Source: Lawsonibacter sp900766145 (GTDB taxonomy: Bacteria; Bacillota; Clostridia; Oscillospirales; Oscillospiraceae). Taken from it: a DNA stretch of 64,000 bases. The notes under the pieces are model-generated. The model had not been told where the DNA came from and made no database searches. It saw only the letters and a list, made by a program, of their open reading frames with translations. Made by a program: the position numbers and the translations under genes. Positions 15,168-24,068 of the stretch are shown here, one piece after another. Location: assembly GCF_030372275.1 (NCBI RefSeq), contig NZ_JAUDDJ010000002.1. One strand, 5' to 3'. The first letter of the stretch is position 1. Each line of letters begins with the position of its first letter.

Positions 15168-17519
15168 TTACGCTTCTGCCTCCTCCGCCGCAGCCTTCTT
15201 GGCCGCAGTCTTGGTGGTTTTCTTAGTAGTTGTCTTCTTCGTGGTAGTTTTTGCAGATTTCTTCGTGGAATCCGCTTTTTTTGTGGTTTTCTTGGTAGTC
15301 GCGCTCTTTTTGGCCGCCGGCTTCTTGGCGCTCTCCTCCCCCTCCTGAGCGGGGGCGTCGGCCTCCTCGGTTTTCTTTTTCCAGCCACCGCGCTTTTCCT
15401 CGGGTGTAAAGTTAGAACACTGTTCATTGATGCAGAAGGGCTTCTTAAAGCCACGGCCCGACTTCTTGAACATGGTCCAGCCGCAGACAGGACAATTGTC
15501 TTTTACCGGCACATCCCAGGTCATAAAATCGCAGCGGCGGCTCTCATCCTTGCTGCTCAAATGCTCACAGCAGTAGTAGGTGTACTGCTTGCCCGTCTTT
15601 TTGCTCTTGCCGGTACGCTTGAGCAGGCGGCCGCCGCACTTGGGACACTTGCCCGGCATCTCCACCACCAGGGGCATGGTGAAGTCGCACTCGGGCCAGC
15701 CGGGGCAGGCCAGGAAGCGTCCAAACCGTCCAGACTTGATGACCAGGTTCCGGCCACACTGGGGGCAGATCTCCTCAGAAACCTCGTCGGGCACCTTGAT
15801 GCGCTCGCCGTCCAGCTCCTGCTCCGCTTTGTGAAGCTCCGCCTCAAAGTCATCATAAAATGCAGAGAGCACCTTCTTCCAGTCCACGCTGCCCTCTTCC
15901 ACCTTGTCCAGCTCTTCCTCCATCTGGGCGGTGAAGGTGGGGTCTACGATGTCCTGGAACTTGTCCTTCATCAGACCGGTGACCACCTCGCCCAGGGGGG
16001 TAGGACGGAGGGCACGGCCCTCCTTTACCACATACTCCCGGTTGAGAATGGTGGAGATGGTGGGAGCGTAGGTAGAGGGGCGACCAATGCCCTTCTCCTC
16101 CAGCGCCCGGATGAGGGTAGCCTCGGAGTAGCGGGCGGGGGGCTGGGTAAAGTGCTGCTGCTTGTCCGCCTTCTTCAGGTCCAGTGCCTCACCCTCCTTC
16201 AGATCAGGCAGGGGGGACTGGGGGGCCTCGTCCTCATCGTCCTTACCCTCCTCATAGACGGCGGTAAAGCCGGAGAATTTCAGCTCCGAGTGGCTGGCCC
16301 GGAAGGTGTAGCCCGCCGACTCCGTCTCGATGGACACGCTGTCATAGACGGCAGAGGCCATCTGGCAGGCAAGGAAACGGCTCCAAATCAGCTTATAGAG
16401 CTTATACTGCTCGCTGGTCAGGTCCTTCTTGATCTCGTCGGGCACCAGGTTCACGTCGGAAGGACGAATGGCCTCGTGGGCGTCCTGGGCGCTGCCCTTG
16501 GTCTTGTAGTGCCGTGCCTGGGGCGGATAGTACTGCTTGCCGTAGCGGGTCTCAATGAAGCCCTTAGCGGCGGCAATAGCCTCCTCGGAGAGGCGCAGGG
16601 AGTCGGTACGCATATAGGTGATAAGACCCACGGTGCCCTCGCCGGTGATGTCCACGCCCTCATAGAGCTGCTGGGCAATGGACATGGTGCGAGCGGGAGT
16701 CATGTTCAGCTTGCGGCTGGCCTCCTGCTGGAGGGTGGAGGTGGTAAAGGGAGGCGCGGGATTGCGCAGCTTCTCCTGCCGCTTCACCTTGGACACGGAG
16801 AAGGGAGCGGCGGACACCTCGGCCACAATGGCCTCGGCCTCCTCCTGGCTGTGCAGCTCCATCTTCTTCTCCCGGCCGTAAAACATGGCCTGGAATCCGC
16901 CCAGGTTGGGGCGCACCCGCTCCAGGTCCACCTGGATGGACCAGTACTCCTGGGGCTGGAAGGCGCGGATTTCCTCCTCCCGCTCCACCACCAGGCGGGT
17001 GGCTACCGACTGCACACGGCCGGCCGACAGTCCCCGGCGGATCTTTTTCCACAGCAGGGGGGATAGCTCATAGCCCACGATCCGGTCCAGGATGCGCCGG
17101 GCCTGCTGGGCGTCCACCAGATTCTGGTCAATGGCGCGGGGGGCGGCGATGGACTCATTGACCACCTTCTTGGTGATCTCGTTGAAGGTGACCCGGTAGG
17201 TCTTTTCATCGGGAATGTTCAGCAGCTCCTTCAAGTGCCAGGAGATGGCCTCGCCCTCACGGTCCGGGTCGGTGGCCAGATACACCTTTCCGCTCTTCTT
17301 GGCCGCTTTTTTCAGGGCGGTGATGGTCTCCTCCTTTCCCTTGATGGGCTGGTAGTCGGGCTGGAACCCGTGCTCCACGTCCACGCCCAGCTTGCTCTTG
17401 GGCAAGTCCCGGACATGGCCCATGGATGCCACCACCTCATAACCCGGTCCAAGGTACTTGCCGATGGTCTTGGCCTTGGACGGGGACTCTACAATGACCA
17501 GATCTGTCTTTGTTGCCAT
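15168..17519 (-). CDS. topA: DNA topoisomerase I with Lys/Thr/Ala-rich tail
   Basis: A type IA topoisomerase that relaxes negative supercoils. The 783-residue protein has an N-terminal TOPRIM domain (ESPSKAKTIGKYLG; DPDREGE at 84-90), the catalytic tyrosine in LITYMRTDSLRLS (about Y302) and three C-terminal four-cysteine zinc fingers. It ends in about 55 residues of basic low-complexity sequence (KKTTKKADSTKKSAKTTTKK-like), resembling histone-H1-like tails and probably aiding nonspecific DNA binding. It lies 52 bases after dprA. Confidence 0.97.
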   Translation of the reverse strand: MATKTDLVIVESPSKAKTIGKYLGPGYEVVASMGHVRDLPKSKLGVDVEHGFQPDYQPIKGKEETITALKKAAKKSGKVYLATDPDREGEAISWHLKELLNIPDEKTYRVTFNEITKKVVNESIAAPRAIDQNLVDAQQARRILDRIVGYELSPLLWKKIRRGLSAGRVQSVATRLVVEREEEIRAFQPQEYWSIQVDLERVRPNLGGFQAMFYGREKKMELHSQEEAEAIVAEVSAAPFSVSKVKRQEKLRNPAPPFTTSTLQQEASRKLNMTPARTMSIAQQLYEGVDITGEGTVGLITYMRTDSLRLSEEAIAAAKGFIETRYGKQYYPPQARHYKTKGSAQDAHEAIRPSDVNLVPDEIKKDLTSEQYKLYKLIWSRFLACQMASAVYDSVSIETESAGYTFRASHSELKFSGFTAVYEEGKDDEDEAPQSPLPDLKEGEALDLKKADKQQHFTQPPARYSEATLIRALEEKGIGRPSTYAPTISTILNREYVVKEGRALRPTPLGEVVTGLMKDKFQDIVDPTFTAQMEEELDKVEEGSVDWKKVLSAFYDDFEAELHKAEQELDGERIKVPDEVSEEICPQCGRNLVIKSGRFGRFLACPGWPECDFTMPLVVEMPGKCPKCGGRLLKRTGKSKKTGKQYTYYCCEHLSSKDESRRCDFMTWDVPVKDNCPVCGWTMFKKSGRGFKKPFCINEQCSNFTPEEKRGGWKKKTEEADAPAQEGEESAKKPAAKKSATTKKTTKKADSTKKSAKTTTKKTTTKKTTKTAAKKAAAEEAEA

Positions 17520-17571
17520 GTGACAACCTCCAATTCGCTTGATATGAGAACAGGCACAGACTGTGCCCGAA

Positions 17572-18795
17572 TTATTCCTGTTCCAGTTCCACCAAAGGCG
17601 CGTAGCGTCCTCCGGAGAGCTGCTCCGCCGCGCCGTCCACCTGGAGCATGGTCAGCGCCGACAGCACCCGCCGGGCCGGGATCTGGGTGCGGTCCACCAG
17701 CACGTCGGCGGTGTCCGCCCCCTCCAGCATGGCATGGAGCACCACCAGCTGATCGTCGGTGAAGCGCTCCCGCTGCTGAGACAGAGAGATTTTCTCGCGC
17801 CCAGGCTGCTCCTTGGGCTGAGGCTCCGGCTTTGGCTCTTCCTTCTGAGCCTTTGGCGGCGGCTCCAGCCGCTGCCGCAGGTGCTCCGGGTCCATGACCT
17901 TGGCATGGGCCAGCTTTTGAGGGAATTGATCCCAATAGTCGGCCAAAATATCCTCTCCGCAGGTCACCGGCCGGGCTCCCTGCTGGATGAGCCAGTTGGG
18001 GCCCTGGCTCATAGGGGCGTCAATGTTCCCCGGCACGGCAAATACATCCCGGTTTTGCTCAATGGCGTGGTCAATGGTGCGCATGGTCCCGCTGAACCGG
18101 GCACACTCCACCGCCACCACGCCCAAAGAAAGTCCGCTAATCAGGCGGTTACGGATGGGAAAGTGCTCCGCCTTGTGCCGGGTCCCCGGGGGATACTCGC
18201 TGATCAGAGCTCCCACGGCGGCCACGTCCTGGTAGAGAAAGCGGTTTTCCTGGGGGTATGGCACATCCACGCCGCCAGCCAGCACAGATACTACCCTGCC
18301 GCCGCCCTTCAGCGCGCCCCGCAGGGCCAGGCTGTCAATTCCCTGGGCGATTCCAGACACCAGCAGCGCCCCGCACCGGGCCAGCTCCAGTCCCAGCTTT
18401 GGAGCTACCTGCTGGCCGTAGGCGGAGGGCTTGCGGGCACCCACCACACCGATGGCCGCCTCCTCGTCAAAGCGGATACGGTGGCCCAAGATGTACAGCA
18501 CCGCAGGCGGATCACTAATCTGGCGCAGGCGCTCGGGGTAGTCGGCATCCTGAATGGTCATGATCTGCACACCCAGCCGGTCACACCGGCCCAGGATGGC
18601 CTCGCTCTCCTCCATATTCTTGTCCAGAAGTCCCCGGATGGCCTGTGGGGTGAGGCCGGGAATGATTTCCAGGTCCTCCTGCTGAGCAAAATACACCCGC
18701 TCCGGTGTGCCGAAGTATTCCAGCACACGCAGCACGCCCCGCTGCCCCACACCTCTCCGGGTGGTCAGCCAAAGCCAGTAGTTCAGCGCCGCCAT
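17572..18795 (-). CDS. dprA: DNA-processing protein DprA/Smf
   Basis: DprA protects incoming single-stranded DNA and loads RecA during transformation. The 407-residue protein has an N-terminal helix-hairpin-helix or SAM-like region, a Rossmann core (GVVGARKPSAYG, SGIAQGIDSLAL, LAGGVDVPYPQEN, RNRLISGLS) and a C-terminal winged-helix domain after a Pro/Lys/Glu-rich linker (about residues 305-345). AAGGAG precedes the ATG. It is first of dprA-topA-trmFO. No other competence genes are in the window, so natural transformation cannot be inferred. Confidence 0.95.
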   Translation of the reverse strand: MAALNYWLWLTTRRGVGQRGVLRVLEYFGTPERVYFAQQEDLEIIPGLTPQAIRGLLDKNMEESEAILGRCDRLGVQIMTIQDADYPERLRQISDPPAVLYILGHRIRFDEEAAIGVVGARKPSAYGQQVAPKLGLELARCGALLVSGIAQGIDSLALRGALKGGGRVVSVLAGGVDVPYPQENRFLYQDVAAVGALISEYPPGTRHKAEHFPIRNRLISGLSLGVVAVECARFSGTMRTIDHAIEQNRDVFAVPGNIDAPMSQGPNWLIQQGARPVTCGEDILADYWDQFPQKLAHAKVMDPEHLRQRLEPPPKAQKEEPKPEPQPKEQPGREKISLSQQRERFTDDQLVVLHAMLEGADTADVLVDRTQIPARRVLSALTMLQVDGAAEQLSGGRYAPLVELEQE

Positions 18796-18826
18796 GGGCC
18801 TTCTCCTTTCTTCCCAGGGGATTTTC

Positions 18827-18856
18827 TTTACAAGCCCATCCGGGCTGTGTTACAGT
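18827..18856 (+). promoter_or_regulatory. Possible promoter of the MFS gene
   Basis: TTTACA (18827-18832), an 18-base spacer and TACAGT (18851-18856), immediately upstream of the MFS gene and divergent from dprA. Moderate match. Confidence 0.4.
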
Positions 18857-18916
18857 ATTTTTACCAACCGGCGGGCACGGGCCCGCAGACATTACATTTG
18901 GAAATGGGGAATGGTT

Positions 18917-20158
18917 ATGACTCCGCTTCGTACCCGGCCCCACCGGGCCTGGGCCGTCTGCCTGGGATGCTCCCTGGCCCTGTTCACTGTGATGGGCCTG
19001 GGGGTCAATGTCTTTACCATCTATCAGCCCTGGATCATCCAGGTCCATGGTTTTTCCAACGCCCAGGGCTCCTGGATCACCACGGTACGCAGCCTGTTCG
19101 CCCTGCTGGCCATGCTCTCGGTGGACACCCTGTGCCGCCGCCTGGGCCTGCGGTACACTATGACGGTAGGGATGACCTGCTTTGCCCTCTCCTATGCCCT
19201 GTTTGGTGCCGCCCGCACCTTCCCCGCCTACTGTGTCGCCGCCGCCCTGTCTGGGCTGGCCTACGGCTACGGAGGGATGATCCCCCTGACCTTGGTCGTC
19301 TCCAACTGGTTCGAGTCCCGCCGGGGACTGGCCTTGGGGCTGGCAGCTGCCGGCAGCGGACTGCCCACCATTTTGTTTCCACCCCTAGTCACTGAGATCA
19401 TTACCCGCTGGGGGCTAAAAACTGCCCTATATGGGGAAGCGGTGCTGGGCGTTCTGCTCACCCTGGGGGTCTTTCTGCTGGTGCGCAGTCATCCCTCCCA
19501 GGTGGGGCTCACTCCCTATACCGGCGCAAAGCCAGAGCCGGCCTCTACGCCGCAGGCAGACCGTCTCCCCCCTGTCGGACTGCACCCCATCCACTGGTGG
19601 GCGGCAGCAGTGGCCGCCTTTTTGATCGGCGCCCCCTCCGGCCCGGGTTTTTCCCATCTGACTGTGCTGTATACCAGCTGCGGCTATGACTCCCTGCTGG
19701 TGGCCTTCCTCATGTCCTATCTGGGTGTGGTGCTCATGGCCGCCAAAGTGCTCTACGGACAGCTCAGCGACAAGCTGGGCAGCCGCACCGCCAACTTTTT
19801 GGTCTTTGCCGTCATGCTGGCGGGCTTCCTGCTGTGCTCCCTGGCTCCCCTGGGGAGCGTCCCCCTGGCCTTTGCCGCCATCACCCTCACCGCTCTGGGC
19901 ATGCCCATTTCCTCGGTAACCTTGTCGGTGTGGGCGGGGGACCTGAGCGGCGGGGACACCTATCAGCGCACGGTAAAGTGGTACACCAGCGCCTATATGC
20001 TGGGCTCGCTGGTCACCGGGCCTCTGCCCGGGCTGTCGGCCGACCGGCTGGACAGCTATGTGCCCGCCTATCTGCTCTTTGCTCTGATGCTCTTGATCGC
20101 TGCTGTGCTGGTTCAGGGTGTATATCGCCGTTTGGATCTGGGGAAACGTCCTCAATAA
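18917..20158 (+). CDS. MFS transporter (oxalate:formate antiporter-like group)
   Basis: A 413-residue protein with about 12 hydrophobic segments in two halves. It has small-residue motifs near SGLAYGYGGMIPLT and the loop FESRRGLALGLAAAGSG, like OFA-family and monocarboxylate-type carriers. GGGGA precedes the ATG at 18917; ATG 18911 is an alternative. It is monocistronic, with a terminator following. The substrate is not predictable. Formate or oxalate would suit the nearby formate chemistry, but that is speculation. Confidence 0.82.
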   Translation: MTPLRTRPHRAWAVCLGCSLALFTVMGLGVNVFTIYQPWIIQVHGFSNAQGSWITTVRSLFALLAMLSVDTLCRRLGLRYTMTVGMTCFALSYALFGAARTFPAYCVAAALSGLAYGYGGMIPLTLVVSNWFESRRGLALGLAAAGSGLPTILFPPLVTEIITRWGLKTALYGEAVLGVLLTLGVFLLVRSHPSQVGLTPYTGAKPEPASTPQADRLPPVGLHPIHWWAAAVAAFLIGAPSGPGFSHLTVLYTSCGYDSLLVAFLMSYLGVVLMAAKVLYGQLSDKLGSRTANFLVFAVMLAGFLLCSLAPLGSVPLAFAAITLTALGMPISSVTLSVWAGDLSGGDTYQRTVKWYTSAYMLGSLVTGPLPGLSADRLDSYVPAYLLFALMLLIAAVLVQGVYRRLDLGKRPQ

Positions 20159-20170
20159 GGGGTCTTTTCT

Positions 20171-20197
20171 GCGGGCCGGATTCCGGCCCGCTTTTTT
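20171..20197 (+). terminator. Terminator after the MFS gene
   Basis: GCGGGCCGG (20171-20179) and CCGGCCCGC (20183-20191) with a three-base loop and six T residues. The convergent methyltransferase gene ends inside the T-run. Confidence 0.9.
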
Positions 20198-20954
20198 ATT
20201 TCCCCATCTCCCACAAAACCACCACCGCCGCACTGGCGGCGTTGAGGGATTCGCAGCGGGAGCGCATGGGAATCTTCACCGTCTGCTCAGCCCGGTCCAG
20301 CAGGGCCTGGGATACTCCCCGGCCCTCGCTGCCGATGACCACGGCGGCCCGCCCCAGGTCAGCCTGGCGCACGTCCACCGTGTCCTTCCTCAGGGCCGTG
20401 GCATATAGAGGGATCTGAGATGCTTTCAGCAGCTTCTCCAGCCCCTCCACCGTTGTCTCCCACACCGGCAGGCGGAAGCAGGCCCCCATAGTAGCCCGCA
20501 CCACCTTGGCGCTGTACGGGTCGGCGCAGCCATTGACCAGAAGCAGTCCGTCCGCCCCCAAGGCGTCGGCGGAGCGCCAGATAGTGCCCACATTGCCCGG
20601 GTCCTGCACCCCGTCCAGCACCAGATAGCGTCCTCCCTCCAGCCGCTCCGGCGGAGCGGTAGAGGGCAGCTGGGCCAAAAACAGGGCTCCCTGGGGGGTT
20701 TTCATGGGAGAGATGGTCTCCATCACATCCCAGGGCACCTGGACGAGCCGCACACCGGCAGGCAGGGCCGGCGGCGTCACCTCCGGGGACACGACCACTG
20801 TGGTCAAAGGCGCGTCCCATTTCAAGGCCTCCTCCAGCAGCTTCACACCATCTCCCAGGTACTCCCCCGCCTTCTCCCGCACGCTCCGTCCTCCCGAGGA
20901 GAGCTGGCGAATCTTTTGCAGGAGAGGATTTTTTCGGCTGGTAATGATCTCCAT
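20196..20954 (-). CDS. TrmH/SpoU-family RNA 2'-O-methyltransferase
   Basis: A 252-residue SPOUT methyltransferase. The N-terminal substrate-binding domain begins ITSRKNPLLQKIRQL. The knotted SAM-binding domain holds DGVQDPGNVGTIWRSADA, IGSEGRGVS and the final IPMRSRCESLNAASAAVVVLW motif. It resembles the YsgA and RlmB-type rRNA methyltransferases; the exact target nucleotide is unknown. Its ATG overlaps the ktrA stop by one base (TAATG at 20954), so it is co-transcribed with ktrAB. Confidence 0.9.
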   Translation of the reverse strand: MEIITSRKNPLLQKIRQLSSGGRSVREKAGEYLGDGVKLLEEALKWDAPLTTVVVSPEVTPPALPAGVRLVQVPWDVMETISPMKTPQGALFLAQLPSTAPPERLEGGRYLVLDGVQDPGNVGTIWRSADALGADGLLLVNGCADPYSAKVVRATMGACFRLPVWETTVEGLEKLLKASQIPLYATALRKDTVDVRQADLGRAAVVIGSEGRGVSQALLDRAEQTVKIPMRSRCESLNAASAAVVVLWEMGK

Positions 20955-21604
20955 TACACTCGCTCCAATCGCTCAATATCGCTGTTGCGTCCCAGCACCA
21001 CCAGACAGTCCTCCGGACTCTGGAACACAAAGTCGCCGCCCGGGGCGATGGTCATTTCCTCTCCCCGGCGCACTGCAATCACCGTGAGCTTCCATCTGGC
21101 CCGGATGTTCAGCTCCACAATGGATTTGCCCACCCAACTGTCAGGCAGGGTGCGTTCCACAATAGAGTATTCATCGGAGAGCTCAATGAAATTAAGGATG
21201 TCGCCGTTGATGAGGCGCCGGGCCAGACTCAAAGCCATCTCCTGCTCGGGGAAAATAACCAGGTCCGCCCCAATCTTTTCCAGCACCTTGCGGTGGACCA
21301 GACTGTTGGCCTTACCCACCACCTGGGGACCGTTCAGCTCTTTCAGATTCAGGGTAATGAGGGCGCTGGTGCCCACATCCCCGCCGGCGGCCACCACAGC
21401 ACAATCAAAGTTGCGCGCTCCCACACCGGAGAGCACCTCCGGGTCCCGAGCGTCGCCCACCACGGCATAGGTCACCTGGTCGGCCACCGCCTGCACCCGC
21501 TCGGGCAGGATGTCAACCGCCAGCACTTCGTGGCCCTGCTCACACAATTCCTGTGCCAGCGCGGTGCCAAACCGCCCCAGCCCTACGATCAAAAAGTTCT
21601 TCAT
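20954..21604 (-). CDS. ktrA: Potassium channel regulatory subunit KtrA
   Basis: A 216-residue cytosolic ring-forming subunit with an RCK_N Rossmann domain (IVGLGRFGTALAQEL, residues 6-20, binding ATP/ADP and NAD(H)). An RCK_C domain (about 135-216; LSDEYSIVERTLPDSWVGKS) follows, which in Firmicutes can bind c-di-AMP. It gates the KtrB channel encoded just upstream (15-base gap). The ktrB-ktrA order with a methyltransferase behind makes a three-gene operon. Confidence 0.94.
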   Translation of the reverse strand: MKNFLIVGLGRFGTALAQELCEQGHEVLAVDILPERVQAVADQVTYAVVGDARDPEVLSGVGARNFDCAVVAAGGDVGTSALITLNLKELNGPQVVGKANSLVHRKVLEKIGADLVIFPEQEMALSLARRLINGDILNFIELSDEYSIVERTLPDSWVGKSIVELNIRARWKLTVIAVRRGEEMTIAPGGDFVFQSPEDCLVVLGRNSDIERLERV

Positions 21605-21619
21605 GGCTTCCTCCTCTGG

Positions 21620-22975
21620 TCAGCCCACCATAACGTCGGTGGCGGGATAGAGAATCTTGTTCTCCCCCCGTCCCCGGGTCAAGAAGGCAATGGAGAAGGA
21701 CAGGATACCCACCCGTCCCAAAAACATCAATAAAATAATCAGCAGCGCGCTGGGCGCGCTCAGCCCGGGAGTGATTCCCATGGTCACGCCCACCGTACCC
21801 ATGGCCGAGGCCGTCTCAAAGGCCGCCTGCACATAGGGCACCCGCTCCATCAGGGACAGGAGCATGGACGCACTCAAAAACAGAAGTACCACCGTCAGTG
21901 TCAAGGTCATGGCATCCAGCACCTTCGGCCCTGGAATCCGTCTTCCCCGGAAGACCACCTGCTCCCTGCCCCGCAGACCGTCCCGCAGAGCCAGCAGCAA
22001 AATACCCACGGTCACCGTCTTCAGACCGCCGGCGGTGGAGCCGGAGGAGCCGCCGATGAGCATAAGCAAAATAGACATGACCGCCGATCCGTCCAGCAGT
22101 CCCCCCTGGTCAAAGGTGGCATAGCCCGCCGTGCGAAGGGTGACCGACTGGAACAGGGCGTTGAGGGGCCGCTGCCACAGGGGCATGCTCCCCAGGGTGG
22201 CGGGGTTGTCCCACTCCGCACAGGTGAAGTACACTCCACCGAAGAAGATCAGGCAGGCGGTAATGCCCAGCACCATCTTGCTATAAAGGGTCAATTTCTT
22301 CCAGCAGCGCTTCTGGATCAGATCCTCCCACACAAAGAAGCCCAGACCGCCTATCACAATCAGGGCCATGATGGTACACAGCACCAGCGGGTCACCCTGG
22401 TAGGCCGCTAAGCTGGAGTAGGGGCCGCTGTAAAGCCCCAGGATATCAAAGCCTCCGTTACAAAAGGCGGAGACGCTGTGGAAGATGGAAAACCAGATGC
22501 CGGTCCATCCAAACTGGGGCACAAAGCGAATGGCCAGCAGCACGGCCCCTGCCCCCTCCACCAGCAGCGTGCCCAGCAGAGCGTGGCGCACCACCCGCAC
22601 CACTCCGGCCACCCGGTCCAAATTCATGGCCGAGGCCATCATCAGGCGCTGAGACAATCCGATGCGCCGGTGCAGGGCAAAGGGGATGATGGAGATCAGG
22701 GTTACAAACCCCAGTCCCCCCAGCTGAAGCAGCAGCAAAATCACTGCCTGGCCAAACACCGACCAATGTACCGCCGTATCCACCAAAATCAGCCCTGTCA
22801 CGCAGGTGGCGGAGGTGGCGGTGAACAGGCAGGTCAGCCAGGGAGTGACCTGTCCGTTCTGGGCGGAGATGGGCAGATGCAGCAGCAATGTGCCCAACAA
22901 AATAATGGCCCCAAATCCCAGTACGATATAACGGGTGGGGTTGATGCTCTTGCGCTTATTTCTTTGAAACTGCAT
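21620..22975 (-). CDS. ktrB: Potassium uptake channel subunit KtrB (Trk/Ktr family)
   Basis: A 451-residue membrane protein of the TrkH/TrkG/KtrB superfamily, with four membrane-pore-membrane repeats. Selectivity-filter segments include TATSATCVTGL, SAFCNGGFDI and GGSSGSTAGGLKT. It imports K+ with Na+ under KtrA control. The ATG at 22975 begins a normal N-terminus (MQFQRNKRKSINPTRYIVLGF); a longer in-frame reading would cover the leader hairpin and promoter. The ribosome binding site (AAGGGAGA) is rather distant from the ATG. Confidence 0.93.
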   Translation of the reverse strand: MQFQRNKRKSINPTRYIVLGFGAIILLGTLLLHLPISAQNGQVTPWLTCLFTATSATCVTGLILVDTAVHWSVFGQAVILLLLQLGGLGFVTLISIIPFALHRRIGLSQRLMMASAMNLDRVAGVVRVVRHALLGTLLVEGAGAVLLAIRFVPQFGWTGIWFSIFHSVSAFCNGGFDILGLYSGPYSSLAAYQGDPLVLCTIMALIVIGGLGFFVWEDLIQKRCWKKLTLYSKMVLGITACLIFFGGVYFTCAEWDNPATLGSMPLWQRPLNALFQSVTLRTAGYATFDQGGLLDGSAVMSILLMLIGGSSGSTAGGLKTVTVGILLLALRDGLRGREQVVFRGRRIPGPKVLDAMTLTLTVVLLFLSASMLLSLMERVPYVQAAFETASAMGTVGVTMGITPGLSAPSALLIILLMFLGRVGILSFSIAFLTRGRGENKILYPATDVMVG

Positions 22976-23014
22976 GCCTGCACACGTCTCCCTTTTGGGC
23001 GTATTCCTTCGTTC

Positions 23015-23062
23015 CTGTTTTACCCATCTCCTACAAAGGGCGAGATTTTCCGGGTAAAACAG
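23015..23062 (-). promoter_or_regulatory. Long hairpin in the ktrB leader
   Basis: In the minus-strand transcript, CTGTTTTACCC (23062-23052) pairs with GGGTAAAACAG (23025-23015). Above an internal loop, ATCTC (23046-23042) pairs with GAGAT (23030-23026), giving 16 base pairs about 40 bases before the ktrB ATG. The next hairpin upstream, AAAAAAG/CTTTTTT, overlaps a T-run. The leader could attenuate or sense, but it lacks the recognisable ydaO (c-di-AMP) consensus. Confidence 0.55.
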
Positions 23063-23143
23063 CAAAAAAGGACCTTTTTTCAACAAAATCTTCTGTTGAC
23101 ACAGGTGCGCGTTTTTCCGGGTCCATTCAGCAGACCTTAATAT

Positions 23144-23172
23144 AGCATACCCTCCCAGGATATACAAGTCAA
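23144..23172 (-). promoter_or_regulatory. Proximal promoter of ktrB-ktrA
   Basis: Minus-strand TTGACT (23172-23167), a 17-base spacer and TATGCT (23149-23144), giving a leader of about 160 bases. Confidence 0.6.
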
Positions 23173-23330
23173 CGATTTTCTCCCGGCAGCCCAGCCTGTC
23201 CTTCCAGAATCAGGGCCCGTCCGGCTTGTCTGGCAGCATACTTTTTCACCGGTCACACACCGGTCCGGCACCCGTTCAGGCTCTATTATATATAATGTAT
23301 CCCCCGCCGCAAGTCAAGCACAGAACCGCG
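23173..23330 (-). promoter_or_regulatory. Gene-free region upstream of ktrB with a second promoter and multi-stem RNA potential
   Basis: No credible gene lies between ktrB and the next gene, a stretch of about 480 bases. A distal minus-strand promoter reads TTGACT, 17 bases, TATATA (about 23315-23287). The following RNA can form an outer AGCCTG/CAGGCT stem enclosing an ACCGGT-gtgtg-ACCGGT hairpin (near 23245-23265) and a CCAG/CTGG arm, a branched fold reminiscent of a cis-regulatory RNA. I recognise no known riboswitch class. Pairing was judged by eye. Confidence 0.35.
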
Positions 23331-23382
23331 AAAAGCGCCTGTTCTCCCGTTTCTTCTCCCCGCTCTCCTCCTGGCCGTATAG

Positions 23383-23418
23383 AAAAATACCGGCCGGCGG
23401 ACAGTGCCGCAGGCCGGT
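23383..23418 (-). terminator. Terminator after the DUF4358 lipoprotein gene
   Basis: ACCGGCC (minus strand, 23418-23412) pairs with GGCCGGT (23395-23389) around an inner CGG/CCG stem, followed by ATTTTT. Confidence 0.8.
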
Positions 23419-23457
23419 AAAACAGGATGTTTGGTTGGGTATTCGGCCCGTGCGGAC

Positions 23458-23970
23458 TTACGCCTCAATGGCGCTGCGGAGCTGGTCGAACACATCGTCC
23501 GAGCCCTCACACATCACCATCACGACGGTTCCGTCCTCCAGGGTCTCCAGGCGGGCGTTTTCCGCCACGGCGTACTGATCGGCCAGATAGGTCTCAAAGC
23601 TGCTCTTCTGCCGGTCAATAAAGCCCTGGAGTCCCGCTTTCACAGCCTCCTCCTTGCCCTCGGCGGGCATGACGGCGGCAATGCCGTAGGCCTTTACACT
23701 CATCATGGAACCGCTGGCTGCAAAGGCAGTCATATCCTCCGCCTTGAGCCCCATGGATTCCAGGATCATGGCGTTCATGTCGTCCTCGCTGTTAGCCTGG
23801 GTAATGACGGGGTTATGCACCACCATCTCTCCCCCGCTCTCGGTGATGGCCTGGCTGTACATCTGAGTCAGTTCCTCCGGGGTACGGGTGCTGCCGGTCT
23901 TCTGTCCGCAGCTGGTCAAAACGGCGATCAAAAGGGCGGCGCAAGCCACGCTGGCAAAGATTTTTTTCAT
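23458..23970 (-). CDS. DUF4358-type lipoprotein
   Basis: A 170-residue secreted protein. The N-terminus MKKIFASVACAALLIAVLTSCG is a type II signal peptide with lipobox LTSC (C21 lipidated). The mature part (SGGEMVVHNPVITQ, AVMPAEGKEEAVKAGLQGFI, VVMVMCEGSDDVFDQL) matches the DUF4358 pattern frequent in gut Clostridia; function unknown. AAGGAG precedes the ATG. It lies 98 bases after phoR without an obvious intervening terminator, so it may be the last gene of the phosphate operon. Confidence 0.8.
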   Translation of the reverse strand: MKKIFASVACAALLIAVLTSCGQKTGSTRTPEELTQMYSQAITESGGEMVVHNPVITQANSEDDMNAMILESMGLKAEDMTAFAASGSMMSVKAYGIAAVMPAEGKEEAVKAGLQGFIDRQKSSFETYLADQYAVAENARLETLEDGTVVMVMCEGSDDVFDQLRSAIEA

Positions 23971-24068
23971 GTGGGATCTCCTTTTTCTTGTTTTGCATGG
24001 ACCATGGATCGGCCCATTTCGCTTGCTTTGACGTGCTTCAAGAAAAAAGGTTCCCAAAGAATCCGATT

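Noticed and set aside
22976..23143. c-di-AMP (ydaO) riboswitch before ktrB
   Set aside because: Expected from the gene's function, but I could not find the conserved core motifs; it is reported only as an unidentified structured leader.
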